In this document: positions 8,005 to 16,086 of the stretch, in pieces
Layout of the letters: each line of letters starts with the position of its first letter
How positions within the stretch are numbered: position 1 is the first letter of the stretch
NCBI GenBank assembly: GCA_964626905.1
Contig: CAZVHA010000002.1
Coordinates: forward strand, 201,776-265,775
Source: REEB52 sp964626905
Lineage (GTDB): Bacteria > Chlamydiota > Chlamydiia > Chlamydiales > SM23-39
Length of the DNA stretch: 64,000 bases
Direction: 5' to 3'
Position numbers and translations under genes: made by a program
The notes under the pieces: generated by a model
Databases searched by the model: none
What the model was told of the DNA's origin: nothing
What the model saw: the letters and a program-made list of their open reading frames with translations, nothing else

Positions 8005-8964
8005 ATGACGCGATTCAAAAAAGTTATTTTGAGCTTGTTGGCAACCCTTGCGTTAGGGGGGTGTCAAATGGGTTTGGGGTCTCAAAAAAATTGGCGAGGG
8101 GCAGAAGGGAAGGTGAAAATCCTTTCAACGATTGCCCAGATTGGCGATTTGGCAAAAGAGGTTGGGGGGGAGCGGGTCGAGGCGAGGGTATTGATTCAAG
8201 GGGATCTCGATCCGCACAGCTATGAAATTGTGAAGGGGGATTCGGAGCTTCTTGAGGGGGCCGATCTGATTTTTTACAATGGCCTTGGCCTCGAGCATGG
8301 GGCGAGCCTTTTTTCGGCGCTCCAAAAATCTCCGAAGGGGGTTGCTATTGGGGAAAAGATCCGGGAGCGTTTTCCGAAGGAGATTTTGATGCGCGATCAG
8401 GTGGTGGATCCCCATATATGGATGGATATTTCTCTTTGGCAAAAAGGGGTAGAGCCGATGGTTGAGGCGCTCATTTTGCAAGATCCTCAAGGGGAAGAGC
8501 ACTATCGAAAGAGGGGAGAGGCCCTTTTAGAGAAAATGGAAAGAGCGCACCTTGAGTTGAAGGCTCAATTGCAAGCCATTCCTCAAGAGAGGCGCTATTT
8601 AGTGACGAGTCACGACGCCTTTCATTATTTTACCCGCAGCTATTTAGCGGAAGCGGGGGAAGAGGGTTGGGAAAGAAGAGTTGCGGCGCCAGAGGGGCTT
8701 GCGCCGGAAGGGCAGCTCTCTTTGCGCACTCTTCAAGAGATCATGGCATATCTCAAGGATAAAAGAATCGGTGTCCTTTTCTCTGAATCGAACGTATCGC
8801 ACGATTCGATTCGCAAGGTGCAAACAGCGGGGGCTGAAATGGGGCTCGAGATTCAGATCTGCTCGGAGCCTCTTTATGGGGATGCCCCTTGTGGTCATCT
8901 CTATTTAGAAATGATGCAAAAAAACGGACAGACAATAGCGAAGTACTTATTATGTGGGCAATAG
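8005..8964 (+). CDS. ytgA: Metal-binding lipoprotein of the Ytg/Tro ABC transporter
   Basis: The periplasmic solute-binding component (cluster A-I family) for Mn, Zn or Fe. The 319-residue precursor has a signal sequence ending in the lipobox LALGGC (Cys20), so it is probably membrane-anchored. Metal-ligand segments follow family order: DPHSYE (about residue 70), DPHIWMD (about 133), TSHDAFHYF (about 202) and SESNVSHDS (about 260). It heads an operon with overlapping genes: the ytgB start lies 13 bp inside its 3' end. ATG 8005 places the lipobox correctly; no strong Shine-Dalgarno is visible. The 250 bp upstream is AT-rich and probably holds the promoter, though I could not place a YtgR operator. 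Confidence 0.93.
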   Translation: MTRFKKVILSLLATLALGGCQMGLGSQKNWRGAEGKVKILSTIAQIGDLAKEVGGERVEARVLIQGDLDPHSYEIVKGDSELLEGADLIFYNGLGLEHGASLFSALQKSPKGVAIGEKIRERFPKEILMRDQVVDPHIWMDISLWQKGVEPMVEALILQDPQGEEHYRKRGEALLEKMERAHLELKAQLQAIPQERRYLVTSHDAFHYFTRSYLAEAGEEGWERRVAAPEGLAPEGQLSLRTLQEIMAYLKDKRIGVLFSESNVSHDSIRKVQTAGAEMGLEIQICSEPLYGDAPCGHLYLEMMQKNGQTIAKYLLCGQ

Positions 8965-9692
8965 AGGCTGAAGAGCTCAATATCAACTATGGGAAGACCT
9001 CGGTTCTTTGGGATGTCTCTTTTCAAATTCCGAAGGGTCTTTTGGTGGGCATTATTGGTCCAAATGGGGCGGGGAAAAGCTCCCTATTAAAGGCTGTGCT
9101 CGGGCTCATCAAACCCCTTTCGGGGAAGATTACTACCTCTGCCTCGATTGCCTATGTGCCGCAGCGGGAGACGGTCGATTGGGATTTTCCGATCACAGCT
9201 GGGGAGCTCGTCTTGATGGGGAGGTTTGGGAAACTGGGCCTTTTCAAAGGGTTGAAGCGGGCTGATTATGAGAGGGCAGAATCGGCGCTTGAGCAGGTGG
9301 GGCTATTGGAGATGAAAGACCGGCAGATCGGCCAATTTTCTGGGGGACAGCAGCAAAAGCTGTTTCTCGCAAGGGCTCTTGTGCAAGACGCCGAGCTTTT
9401 CCTTTTCGATGAACCGTTTGTCGGAGTCGATTTGGCGAGTGAAAAGGCGATTGTGGAGATTTTAAAAAAGCAAAAAGAGCTCGGGAAAACGATTCTCGTC
9501 GTCCATCACGATTTGCCGAGCGTCAAAGAGTATTTCGATTGGGCTCTTTTGCTCAACACGCGCCTTTATGGGTGTGGCCCTGTAAAAGAAGTATTCAACA
9601 AGAAAAATTTAGCCAAGATGTTTGGGAAGAATGGATCGCTCTTTTTAGAGGCGGCCGATTTGACGGCCAAGAAGACGGGTGGCCACTTGTGA
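8952..9692 (+). CDS. ytgB: ATP-binding subunit of the metal ABC transporter
   Basis: The cytoplasmic ATPase that drives metal import with YtgC and YtgD. Its 246 residues contain Walker A GPNGAGKSS (about residue 36-44), the ABC signature FSGGQQQKLFLARAL and Walker B LFLFDEPF, all intact. ATG 8952 lies 13 bp before the ytgA stop and gives the natural N-terminus MWAIEAEELNINYG. Its TGA overlaps the GTG start of ytgC (GTGA, 9689-9692), so the two are translationally coupled. Confidence 0.95.
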   Translation: MWAIEAEELNINYGKTSVLWDVSFQIPKGLLVGIIGPNGAGKSSLLKAVLGLIKPLSGKITTSASIAYVPQRETVDWDFPITAGELVLMGRFGKLGLFKGLKRADYERAESALEQVGLLEMKDRQIGQFSGGQQQKLFLARALVQDAELFLFDEPFVGVDLASEKAIVEILKKQKELGKTILVVHHDLPSVKEYFDWALLLNTRLYGCGPVKEVFNKKNLAKMFGKNGSLFLEAADLTAKKTGGHL

Positions 9693-10930
9693 TATTCCAG
9701 TTTTTTACCGATCCGATATTGCGCGGGCCTACTTTGGGCTCGATCTTCATGTGTGTTGCGAGTGCCCTGATGGGGACGCTCATTTTTTTTCAAAAAAAGA
9801 CACTCCTTTCCGAATCGCTTTCCCATGCGGCTTACCCGGGGGCCTGTCTCGGAGCATTTCTTTTTTCTCTTCTTTTTCCCGATTTGAACGAGTGGGCGTT
9901 TTTGGGAGTTCTTTTGGGCGCATTTATTTCATCGCTTTTGGGGCTCAAAGCAATTGAGCACTTGAAGAGGGGAAGAGTTACGGCTGACGCCGCACTCACC
10001 TTGATTTTGGCCCTTTTTTTTGGTTTTGGCGTGGTCGTCGTCAGTGCGATGCAAACAGTGCGTCCGAAGGTGGCAAAGCAGGTGCAGATGCTCCTTTTTG
10101 GCCAAGCTGCGACGATGAGCGATATGCACATTTGGATTTATGGACTTCTTGGGATTGCGATCATCCTATTTCTTTTTTGCATGTACCGTCCCTTGCAGGC
10201 TTTTCTCTTTGATCCCCACTTTGCAAGGTGTGCAAAAGTGCCGGTACGCGCTCTTGAAAAGATTGTTTTTTGGCTCCTCATCTTGTCGATTGTGGTATCC
10301 ATTCGGAGCGTCGGGGTGATTCTCATGTCGGGGATGTTGATTGCGCCTGCGGTGGCTGGCCGCTCATTTGCTAACCGGCTGGACCATGTACTTCAGCTTT
10401 CGGCCCTTTTTGGGGCTCTCAGTGCCTTTTTAGGCAGTATCTTGTCGGTGCATTTCGATCTTCCTACGGGCCCATCCATTGTCCTTGTGGGGAGCTTTTT
10501 TGCCCTTTTTGGCCTCTTGTTTTCCCCGAGCCGCGGCCTCCTATTTCGGCTCTATCGGATGGGCGCTTTTCGGATGAAATGTGCCCAGGAAAATCTATTG
10601 AAAAAGATGTGGAAGAGAGGGGGAAAGGACTTTTCTTTAACTCTGATAGAAAAAATGGCCCTTTTTCCTTTGCGGCGCGCCGGGTGGGTGGATCGAGACG
10701 GTGGATTGACGCAGGATGGGAGGGTGAAGGCGGCTCTCATTGTCCGGCTCCATCGGCTGTGGGAGCTTTATCTCACGGAAGAGTTGGGCTTCTCTGCAGA
10801 GAGAGTGCATCGGACAGCGGAGGAGATGGAGCACATTTTGACAAAAGAGATGGAAGAGCGGCTCACCCAATTATTAGAAGATCCGAAACGGGATCCCCAC
10901 GATCAGCCGATTCCGGCGAAGGAGTATTGA
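9689..10930 (+). CDS. ytgC: Metal ABC permease fused to a DtxR-like repressor domain (YtgCR)
   Basis: The first about 285 residues form an ABC-3 family permease with multiple membrane segments. The last about 125 form a DtxR/IdeR-like domain: a helix-turn-helix-like part (FSLTLIEKMALFPLRRAGWV, then DGGLTQDGR) followed by the metal/dimer helix segment VRLHRLWELYLTEELGFS. In C. trachomatis the same fusion is cleaved to release the repressor YtgR, which links import to iron-responsive control; the same is inferred here. The product has 413 residues. The start is GTG 9689, overlapping the ytgB stop; a longer in-frame extension to 9539 would run through ytgB. The stop overlaps the ytgD ATG by one base. 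Confidence 0.92.
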   Translation: MIFQFFTDPILRGPTLGSIFMCVASALMGTLIFFQKKTLLSESLSHAAYPGACLGAFLFSLLFPDLNEWAFLGVLLGAFISSLLGLKAIEHLKRGRVTADAALTLILALFFGFGVVVVSAMQTVRPKVAKQVQMLLFGQAATMSDMHIWIYGLLGIAIILFLFCMYRPLQAFLFDPHFARCAKVPVRALEKIVFWLLILSIVVSIRSVGVILMSGMLIAPAVAGRSFANRLDHVLQLSALFGALSAFLGSILSVHFDLPTGPSIVLVGSFFALFGLLFSPSRGLLFRLYRMGAFRMKCAQENLLKKMWKRGGKDFSLTLIEKMALFPLRRAGWVDRDGGLTQDGRVKAALIVRLHRLWELYLTEELGFSAERVHRTAEEMEHILTKEMEERLTQLLEDPKRDPHDQPIPAKEY

Positions 10931-11781
10931 TGGCGGGAGATCTTTTACAGTTTGCAGTCCTTGCATCGGTTGCCGTGGGGTGCGGGGTGATTGGCCCTTT
11001 TCTCGTTTTGAATCGGATGGCGATGTTTGCAAATTCCCTTTCCCACACGATTTTGCTCGGGATTGCTCTCGCTTTTCTCATAGTGGGGGGATCGCTCATC
11101 ACTTTGCCGACGCTTCTCATAGGGGCTCTTTTTGCCTCGATTGCGAGCGCCCTTTTCACAAGGGGGCTCATCGGCCTTTTTCGGCTCCAAGAAGAGGCGA
11201 GTGTTGGGCTCGTTTTCACCTCGATGTTTGCCCTTGGGATCTCTCTTGTGACCCTTTACATGAAAAATGTCCATATTGGCATTGAAGCGGTGATGGGAAA
11301 CGCCGATATTTTGAGTGTTTCCGATCTAAAACTCTCTTTTGCTCTCGCCTCATTTTTAGTGGGAACTGTTTTGCTTTTTTATCGCAAACTGCAGATCGTC
11401 AGTTTTGATTCGAGCTTTGCTAAAACGGTGCACATTTTCCCCACGGTTTGGAATTTTGTCCTCCTTTTTCTGACGGCAGCGCTTTGCATTGGGGCATTTC
11501 GGGCAATTGGAGTTATTTTAGTTCTCGCGTATCTAGTTGGCCCCTATTTGACCGCGCGCATATTTTCTCATAGGCTTAAAACCCTGCTCATTCTCACCCC
11601 TCTTTTAGGAGTGGGCGCTTCCTTTTTAGGCGTTTTGATTTCGCGTCTGATTTTTGAGCTTTTTTCCTTGCCTCTTTCAACGGGGGGAGTTGTGACAGTG
11701 GTGATCGGGCTGATTTATCTATTTTCAAAATGGGTGATTTCCATTAGAATCCGCTCATGCGAAAGACAATTGCAGTCCTAG
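10930..11781 (+). CDS. ytgD: Second permease of the metal ABC transporter
   Basis: An ABC-3 family membrane subunit of 283 residues with about eight hydrophobic segments, beginning MAGDLLQFAVLASVAVGCGV. It pairs with YtgC to form the metal channel. The family core SLSHTILLGIALAF (about residue 36-49) is present. The ATG shares its A with the ytgC stop TGA, and the last 25 bp overlap dxr, so the whole ytgABCD-dxr stretch is probably one transcript. Unlike YtgC it carries no regulatory tail. Longer in-frame starts upstream lie inside ytgC and are not credible. Confidence 0.93.
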   Translation: MAGDLLQFAVLASVAVGCGVIGPFLVLNRMAMFANSLSHTILLGIALAFLIVGGSLITLPTLLIGALFASIASALFTRGLIGLFRLQEEASVGLVFTSMFALGISLVTLYMKNVHIGIEAVMGNADILSVSDLKLSFALASFLVGTVLLFYRKLQIVSFDSSFAKTVHIFPTVWNFVLLFLTAALCIGAFRAIGVILVLAYLVGPYLTARIFSHRLKTLLILTPLLGVGASFLGVLISRLIFELFSLPLSTGGVVTVVIGLIYLFSKWVISIRIRSCERQLQS

Positions 11782-12890
11782 GAAGCACAGGTGTGATCGG
11801 GACCCGGACACTTGAAATCGCAAAACACCTTCAATTGAAAGTTGCAGCCTTAGCTGCCAAATCAAATATTGATTTACTCGAGGTGCAAGCGGCGCAAGTT
11901 TCCCCAGAGCTCATCGCTGTATTCGACAAAGAGAGGGCGGCCGAATTGCAGAGGAGATTGCCCCATATCCCGGTCCTTTCGGGCGTTGAGGGGCTCAAAG
12001 AGGTGGCCCAATTTGGCCCTGTCGATTTTACGATGCTCGCGATGTCGGGTAGTTGTGCCATTGTGCCGACGCTTGGGGCGATTGAGGCGGGCAAGCAGAT
12101 TGGGCTTGCGAACAAAGAGGCGATGATTTCGGCAGGGGAGCTGATCTCGAGGCGGGCGCGGGAAAAGGGGGTCGATCTGATTCCGGTCGACAGTGAACTC
12201 AGCGCTCTTTTTCAGTGTCTTAAAGGGGAAAAAAAAGAAAGTGTGCGCAGGCTCATTTTGACTGCCTCTGGAGGCCCTTTTTTCCAAAGGCCAAAAGGGG
12301 GCTTGGCTCAAGTGACGCTCGCAGAGGCGATGGTCCACCCCCATTTTCAGATGGGGCCGAAAGTGGCGATCAATTCATCGACATTGATGAATAAGGGGCT
12401 CGAAATGATCGCGGCGCAATGGTTTTATGGGATCGATCCGCTCCGCATTGAGGCGATGATCCATCCGCAGCAAAGGGTCCACGCATGTGTCGAATTTGTC
12501 GATGGTTCGATTTTGACGCAGATGTGCGAGCCCGACATGCGCTTCCCGATCCAATATGCTTTGAGTTATCCTGAGAGGGTGCAGGGGGTTTTGCCTCCTT
12601 ACGATTTTTTTAAGAATCAAAAGCTCGAATTTTTCCCTCCGGATCTCGGAAAATTTCGGTGTCTTTCCCTCGCGATTGGGGCGATGCGGGAGGGGAAAAG
12701 TTTTCCCTGTTTCCTCAATGGGGCAAACGAGGTGTTGGTCGAGCGGTTTTTAAAGAAAAAAATCTCCTGGAATGAGATTGGGGAAAAGCTGGAAAAATTA
12801 ATCTCTTCACACGATCCTCAAAATCTGCTAACCTTAGAGGCAATTCTTGAAGTAGACGCGACTGCGCGTAAGAAAGCGAGTGTGGCTTGA
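11757..12890 (+). CDS. dxr: 1-deoxy-D-xylulose 5-phosphate reductoisomerase
   Basis: Makes 2-C-methyl-D-erythritol 4-phosphate with NADPH, the committed step of the MEP isoprenoid pathway, which feeds undecaprenyl phosphate and quinone synthesis. The 377 residues have the NADPH loop GSTGVIG (residues 9-15; the family more often has GSTGSIG), NKEAMISAGE, the metal-binding PVDSELSALFQCL and the substrate loop INSSTLMNKGLEMI. It starts inside ytgD (25-bp overlap) and is followed 4 bp later by rseP. The placement after ytgD matches CT071. Confidence 0.96.
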   Translation: MRKTIAVLGSTGVIGTRTLEIAKHLQLKVAALAAKSNIDLLEVQAAQVSPELIAVFDKERAAELQRRLPHIPVLSGVEGLKEVAQFGPVDFTMLAMSGSCAIVPTLGAIEAGKQIGLANKEAMISAGELISRRAREKGVDLIPVDSELSALFQCLKGEKKESVRRLILTASGGPFFQRPKGGLAQVTLAEAMVHPHFQMGPKVAINSSTLMNKGLEMIAAQWFYGIDPLRIEAMIHPQQRVHACVEFVDGSILTQMCEPDMRFPIQYALSYPERVQGVLPPYDFFKNQKLEFFPPDLGKFRCLSLAIGAMREGKSFPCFLNGANEVLVERFLKKKISWNEIGEKLEKLISSHDPQNLLTLEAILEVDATARKKASVA

Positions 12891-12894
12891 AGGT

Positions 12895-14730
12895 ATGAGT
12901 TTGTTATATATTTTCCTCGCGATTTTAGGTCTTGGTTTTCTCGTTTTCATCCATGAGCTTGGGCACTATATTGTGGCTCGGCGAAAGAAGATGCGGGTCG
13001 AGGCGTTTGCGATCGGTTTTGGAAAGCCGATTTGGACCTGGGAATGGGACGGGGTGAAGTGGCACATCTGCATGCTCCCTTTTGGCGGCTATGTGAAGAT
13101 TGCCGGGATGCAAAAGGAGGGCTCGCGCGAGCCTTTTGAGATTGAAGATGGGTTTTATGGGAAAAAGCCGATAGATCGGATTTGTGTCGCTTCGGCAGGC
13201 CCCCTCGTCAACATCTGTTTTGCTCTTGTTGTTTTTAGTTTGATCTGGCTTTCCGGGGGAAGGGATAAGCCCTTTTTTGATTTTACCCATCGGATCGGCT
13301 GGATCGATCCCCATTCAGCCCTTTATGCGAAAGGAGTGCGGCCCGGGGACCGGATTGACACCTATGGGGGCAAGCCGTTTACTGGGGTGAAGGATCTTCT
13401 CGTCTCTTCGCTCATGAAAAAAGAGACCCTCCAGATCAGCGGGACGAAGATCAATTATTTGACTCATCAAAAGAGCCATTTTGATTACACGCTCAAAACC
13501 TATCAAGGCTCGGAGCTTTTGGGGAAAGACAAGCTCAACACGATTGGGGTCCTTTCTCCTGCGAGCTATCTGATTTATCAAGGGCCTAAACTTTCGCCCA
13601 ATTCACCAATGCAGGGGAGCGGCGTTATGGAGGGAGATCGGCTTCTTTGGGCCGATGGCGAGCTCCTTTTTTCGCACCAGCAGCTGAGCGCGCTGACAAA
13701 TGAATCGAGCGCCTTTCTCACAGTGCAAAGGGGAGATGCTACTTTTCAGACAAAAGTGCCGCGGGTGCTGATTGCCGATTTTCGTCTAACGCCTCCGGAG
13801 AGGGGGGAGATCGACGATTGGCAACATGAGGCGATGCTCAAAGTCCCCTTTGGATCGCTCTATTTTATCCCCTACAATGTCTCCCCGACTCTCGACATAG
13901 AAGGGAAGATCTCCTTCATCGATGATGCGGATCAAAAAAAGGCCTCATTGCCTTGCGAGCGCTGTCCCTATTTCACTCCTCTAGAGGAGGGGGATCATAT
14001 CGTTGCAATCGACGGAATCCGGGTCGATGCTCCCTATCAACTGCTGAAAAATCTTCAAGAGAGAAGAGTCCTCGTCATTGTGGAACGGGATCCTAGCTTG
14101 AAAGAAAAAGTGCTCTGGACGCAGGCGGAAGAGGAGTTTGACCATTTTGGCGCGAGCGATTTGCAGGCGATTGTTTCTTCTATTGGGACCGATCATCAGA
14201 TAGGAGAGGCAGGCGATCTCGATCTATTGAAGCCGATTGTCCCTAAAACTTTGACAGAATTGTATGGGCCCCAGCAGGTGAAAGAGGGGGGAGGGCGCCT
14301 TGTATTGGGAGTACCCCTTGCCGATCGAGAAGTGAGATACAACCCGCCGCCGCAAAGTCAATTTGTCGAGGTGTTGAGAGACACCTACCAGACACTCACC
14401 TCGCTGTTTAGCGGTTCGGCCAATCCAAAATATGTGGCGGGGCCAGTCGGAATCATCCAGATTGTCCATCACAGTTGGATGGTTGGGGTCAAGGAGGCGT
14501 TTTTTTGGATGGCGCTCATCAGTTTAAATCTCGGGATCATCAATTTGCTTCCCCTCCCTGTGCTCGATGGGGGGCATATCCTCTTTTCGATTGTGGAGAT
14601 GTTTACGAAACGGCCGCTGAGGGCAAAGACGATGGAGCGGCTGATCATCCCGGTTGTCATATTTTTGATCGGCTTTTTCATCTTTGTCACCTACAACGAC
14701 ATCACAAGACTTTTTAGTAAGTTTTTTTAG
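12895..14730 (+). CDS. rseP: Site-2 intramembrane metalloprotease RseP
   Basis: A zinc protease that cuts membrane-spanning regulators or signal-peptide remnants in the inner membrane. The 611 residues carry the zinc motif HELGH (residues 20-24) in the first membrane helix, the closing LPLPVLDGGHILF motif near residue 555, and a long middle region that fits two PDZ-like domains. This is longer than E. coli RseP (450) but close to the about 620 of Chlamydia CT072. ATG 12895 is preferred over GTG 12880, which overlaps dxr. It is the last gene of the ytg-dxr block and is followed by a hairpin. Confidence 0.94.
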   Translation: MSLLYIFLAILGLGFLVFIHELGHYIVARRKKMRVEAFAIGFGKPIWTWEWDGVKWHICMLPFGGYVKIAGMQKEGSREPFEIEDGFYGKKPIDRICVASAGPLVNICFALVVFSLIWLSGGRDKPFFDFTHRIGWIDPHSALYAKGVRPGDRIDTYGGKPFTGVKDLLVSSLMKKETLQISGTKINYLTHQKSHFDYTLKTYQGSELLGKDKLNTIGVLSPASYLIYQGPKLSPNSPMQGSGVMEGDRLLWADGELLFSHQQLSALTNESSAFLTVQRGDATFQTKVPRVLIADFRLTPPERGEIDDWQHEAMLKVPFGSLYFIPYNVSPTLDIEGKISFIDDADQKKASLPCERCPYFTPLEEGDHIVAIDGIRVDAPYQLLKNLQERRVLVIVERDPSLKEKVLWTQAEEEFDHFGASDLQAIVSSIGTDHQIGEAGDLDLLKPIVPKTLTELYGPQQVKEGGGRLVLGVPLADREVRYNPPPQSQFVEVLRDTYQTLTSLFSGSANPKYVAGPVGIIQIVHHSWMVGVKEAFFWMALISLNLGIINLLPLPVLDGGHILFSIVEMFTKRPLRAKTMERLIIPVVIFLIGFFIFVTYNDITRLFSKFF

Positions 14731-14751
14731 AAGTCAGCCGTTTTCGTTTCT

Positions 14752-14772
14752 GGGGGACAGGGGACGTCCCCC
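14752..14772. terminator. Hairpin between rseP and the convergent gene
   Basis: GGGGGAC (14752-14758) pairs with GTCCCCC (14766-14772) around a 7-nt loop, between two convergent stops (14730 and 14784). No U tract follows, so termination is probable but not certain. Confidence 0.45.
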
Positions 14773-14783
14773 ATTTGGACTTT

Positions 14784-15383
14784 CTATTTGGTCTTTTTTT
14801 CTCCCTCAATGGGTTGTGATTTGCGCGCTTCTATAAGTTGATCGACAGTAGAACCAAAATACGAAAAAAAGCTCCCTTTAAGAGGATAGGCAACGTAATC
14901 TAGTGCTAATCTCGCATCAGAAAAAGCCATCCCAATCCTTGTCATGAGAGATGTAATCTCCATTGCTTCTCGTTTGAAGTCCTCCATTTTTTTTACCAAT
15001 TCACTCCCCCGTTTCTCAATCTTATCAAGTTTAGCGCCAAATCTTTCAAGCTCTTGCAGGGTGTTTTTGTCCAATGGTTTCGGTTGGCATTCCACAATGG
15101 TCTTCTGGTAACAATTCACGATTTTTTGAAGGGCTGTAGTAGCCGCGTCTGTTGTTTTTTTCCAATGTATGTAGATATCGATTTCTCTATCTAAATCGGC
15201 ATCCGTCGCTTTACCTTTAAGGGCCTCCCAGTTCTTTTTAACTGCATTCATCTCTTCTGGAATCTGGAAATACGCTACCTTGTAATTGTCTTTTTTGCAT
15301 TGAAGTGCTTCTTTAACGACTTCATCGTATGTTTTTGGTTGAATTGCCGCTTTTGGTGGAATTGCCCCTACGTTACTTGCCAT
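14784..15383 (-). CDS. Hypothetical coiled-coil protein
   Basis: A 199-residue hydrophilic protein with no recognised domain. Two helical stretches (about residues 55-95 and 105-150, the latter LQELERFGAKLDKIEKRGSEL onward) look coiled-coil. There is no signal peptide or clear membrane helix. Translation is well supported by a strong Shine-Dalgarno, AAGGAGG, 8 bases before ATG 15383. It stands alone between rseP and the lipoprotein gene. A secreted effector or structural role is possible; nothing in the sequence decides it. Confidence 0.7.
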   Translation of the reverse strand: MASNVGAIPPKAAIQPKTYDEVVKEALQCKKDNYKVAYFQIPEEMNAVKKNWEALKGKATDADLDREIDIYIHWKKTTDAATTALQKIVNCYQKTIVECQPKPLDKNTLQELERFGAKLDKIEKRGSELVKKMEDFKREAMEITSLMTRIGMAFSDARLALDYVAYPLKGSFFSYFGSTVDQLIEARKSQPIEGEKKTK

Positions 15384-15564
15384 CGGTATACCTCCTTAGG
15401 TTAAAAAATTTATAAGTGAGGACATTTTTACAAGATCGAAAGATTATCTTAAAGGTTTTTTGATCTTCCAATGGTCACTTACCTCCCTTCTGTTAATTAA
15501 ATAGGTTGATAAAAATAAACAATAATGTTTATATAGAATTAATCTGTTTATTATTGGTTGTTTT

Positions 15565-16041
15565 GTGAAATCTGCTCTATTAGTGTTATTAACTCTGCTT
15601 GTCATTATGGGTTGTGTCAACTCAAACTCAGCGATTTATGCCGATATGCAAAACCGTTCTATCGAATATCAGCTGCAGGGCGATCAGTATGTGGTTGTGG
15701 TTGCAATGGATGGACTTACAGAATCGAAGGCCAAGGAGTGGGCCAAAAAAAGGGCGGCCGAAATCACTGTCGATCAAGGGGGGCGCTATTTCACGATTGA
15801 TTCGATGGATACCACTTTGGTTGCCAAACCGAACCAAGTGCCAGAAAATCAACGCTTTTACGGCAACATGTACCAAGAACTGATCATTGAGAAAGATTTT
15901 GATCGGGACCGTCTGATGGCGGAGCAGAATCCCAACACCAGTATCTACTCAGCAATCCGCCTAGTATTTACCACTTACAGTAAAAAGCCCAATTCTAAAG
16001 CGATCGACGCGTGCACTTTGACTCAATGTCCAAATAGGTAA
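15565..16041 (+). CDS. Small lipoprotein, unknown function
   Basis: A 158-residue protein starting at GTG 15565 with a signal peptide and lipobox VIMGC (Cys17), so it is probably an envelope lipoprotein. The centre, YVVVVAMDGLTESKAKEWAKKRAAEITVDQGGRYF, resembles a small lipoprotein fold in which an alpha helix follows a beta strand and ends before G-x-x-Y-F (similar in style to CC0125-type lipoproteins; a weak recollection). The AT-rich 180 bp upstream is non-coding and presumably holds its promoter. It converges on dnaK. Confidence 0.65.
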   Translation: MKSALLVLLTLLVIMGCVNSNSAIYADMQNRSIEYQLQGDQYVVVVAMDGLTESKAKEWAKKRAAEITVDQGGRYFTIDSMDTTLVAKPNQVPENQRFYGNMYQELIIEKDFDRDRLMAEQNPNTSIYSAIRLVFTTYSKKPNSKAIDACTLTQCPNR

Positions 16042-16046
16042 GAAAA

Positions 16047-16063
16047 GGGGACTTTGAGTCCCC
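16047..16063 (-). terminator. Terminator of the hrcA-grpE-dnaK operon
   Basis: On the minus strand GGGGACT-CAA-AGTCCCC is a perfect 7-bp hairpin followed by TTTTCTT, about 25 bp after the dnaK stop. Confidence 0.75.
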
Positions 16064-16086
16064 CCAAGAACTGAGACCTTCTGAGA

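Noticed and set aside
10579..10929. N-terminal extension of ytgD by 117 codons
   Set aside because: It lies wholly inside the ytgC repressor domain; the family start fits ATG 10930.
8005..14730. Possible recently acquired metal-uptake island
   Set aside because: Gene order and the YtgCR fusion match the core chlamydial genome; it is ancestral.
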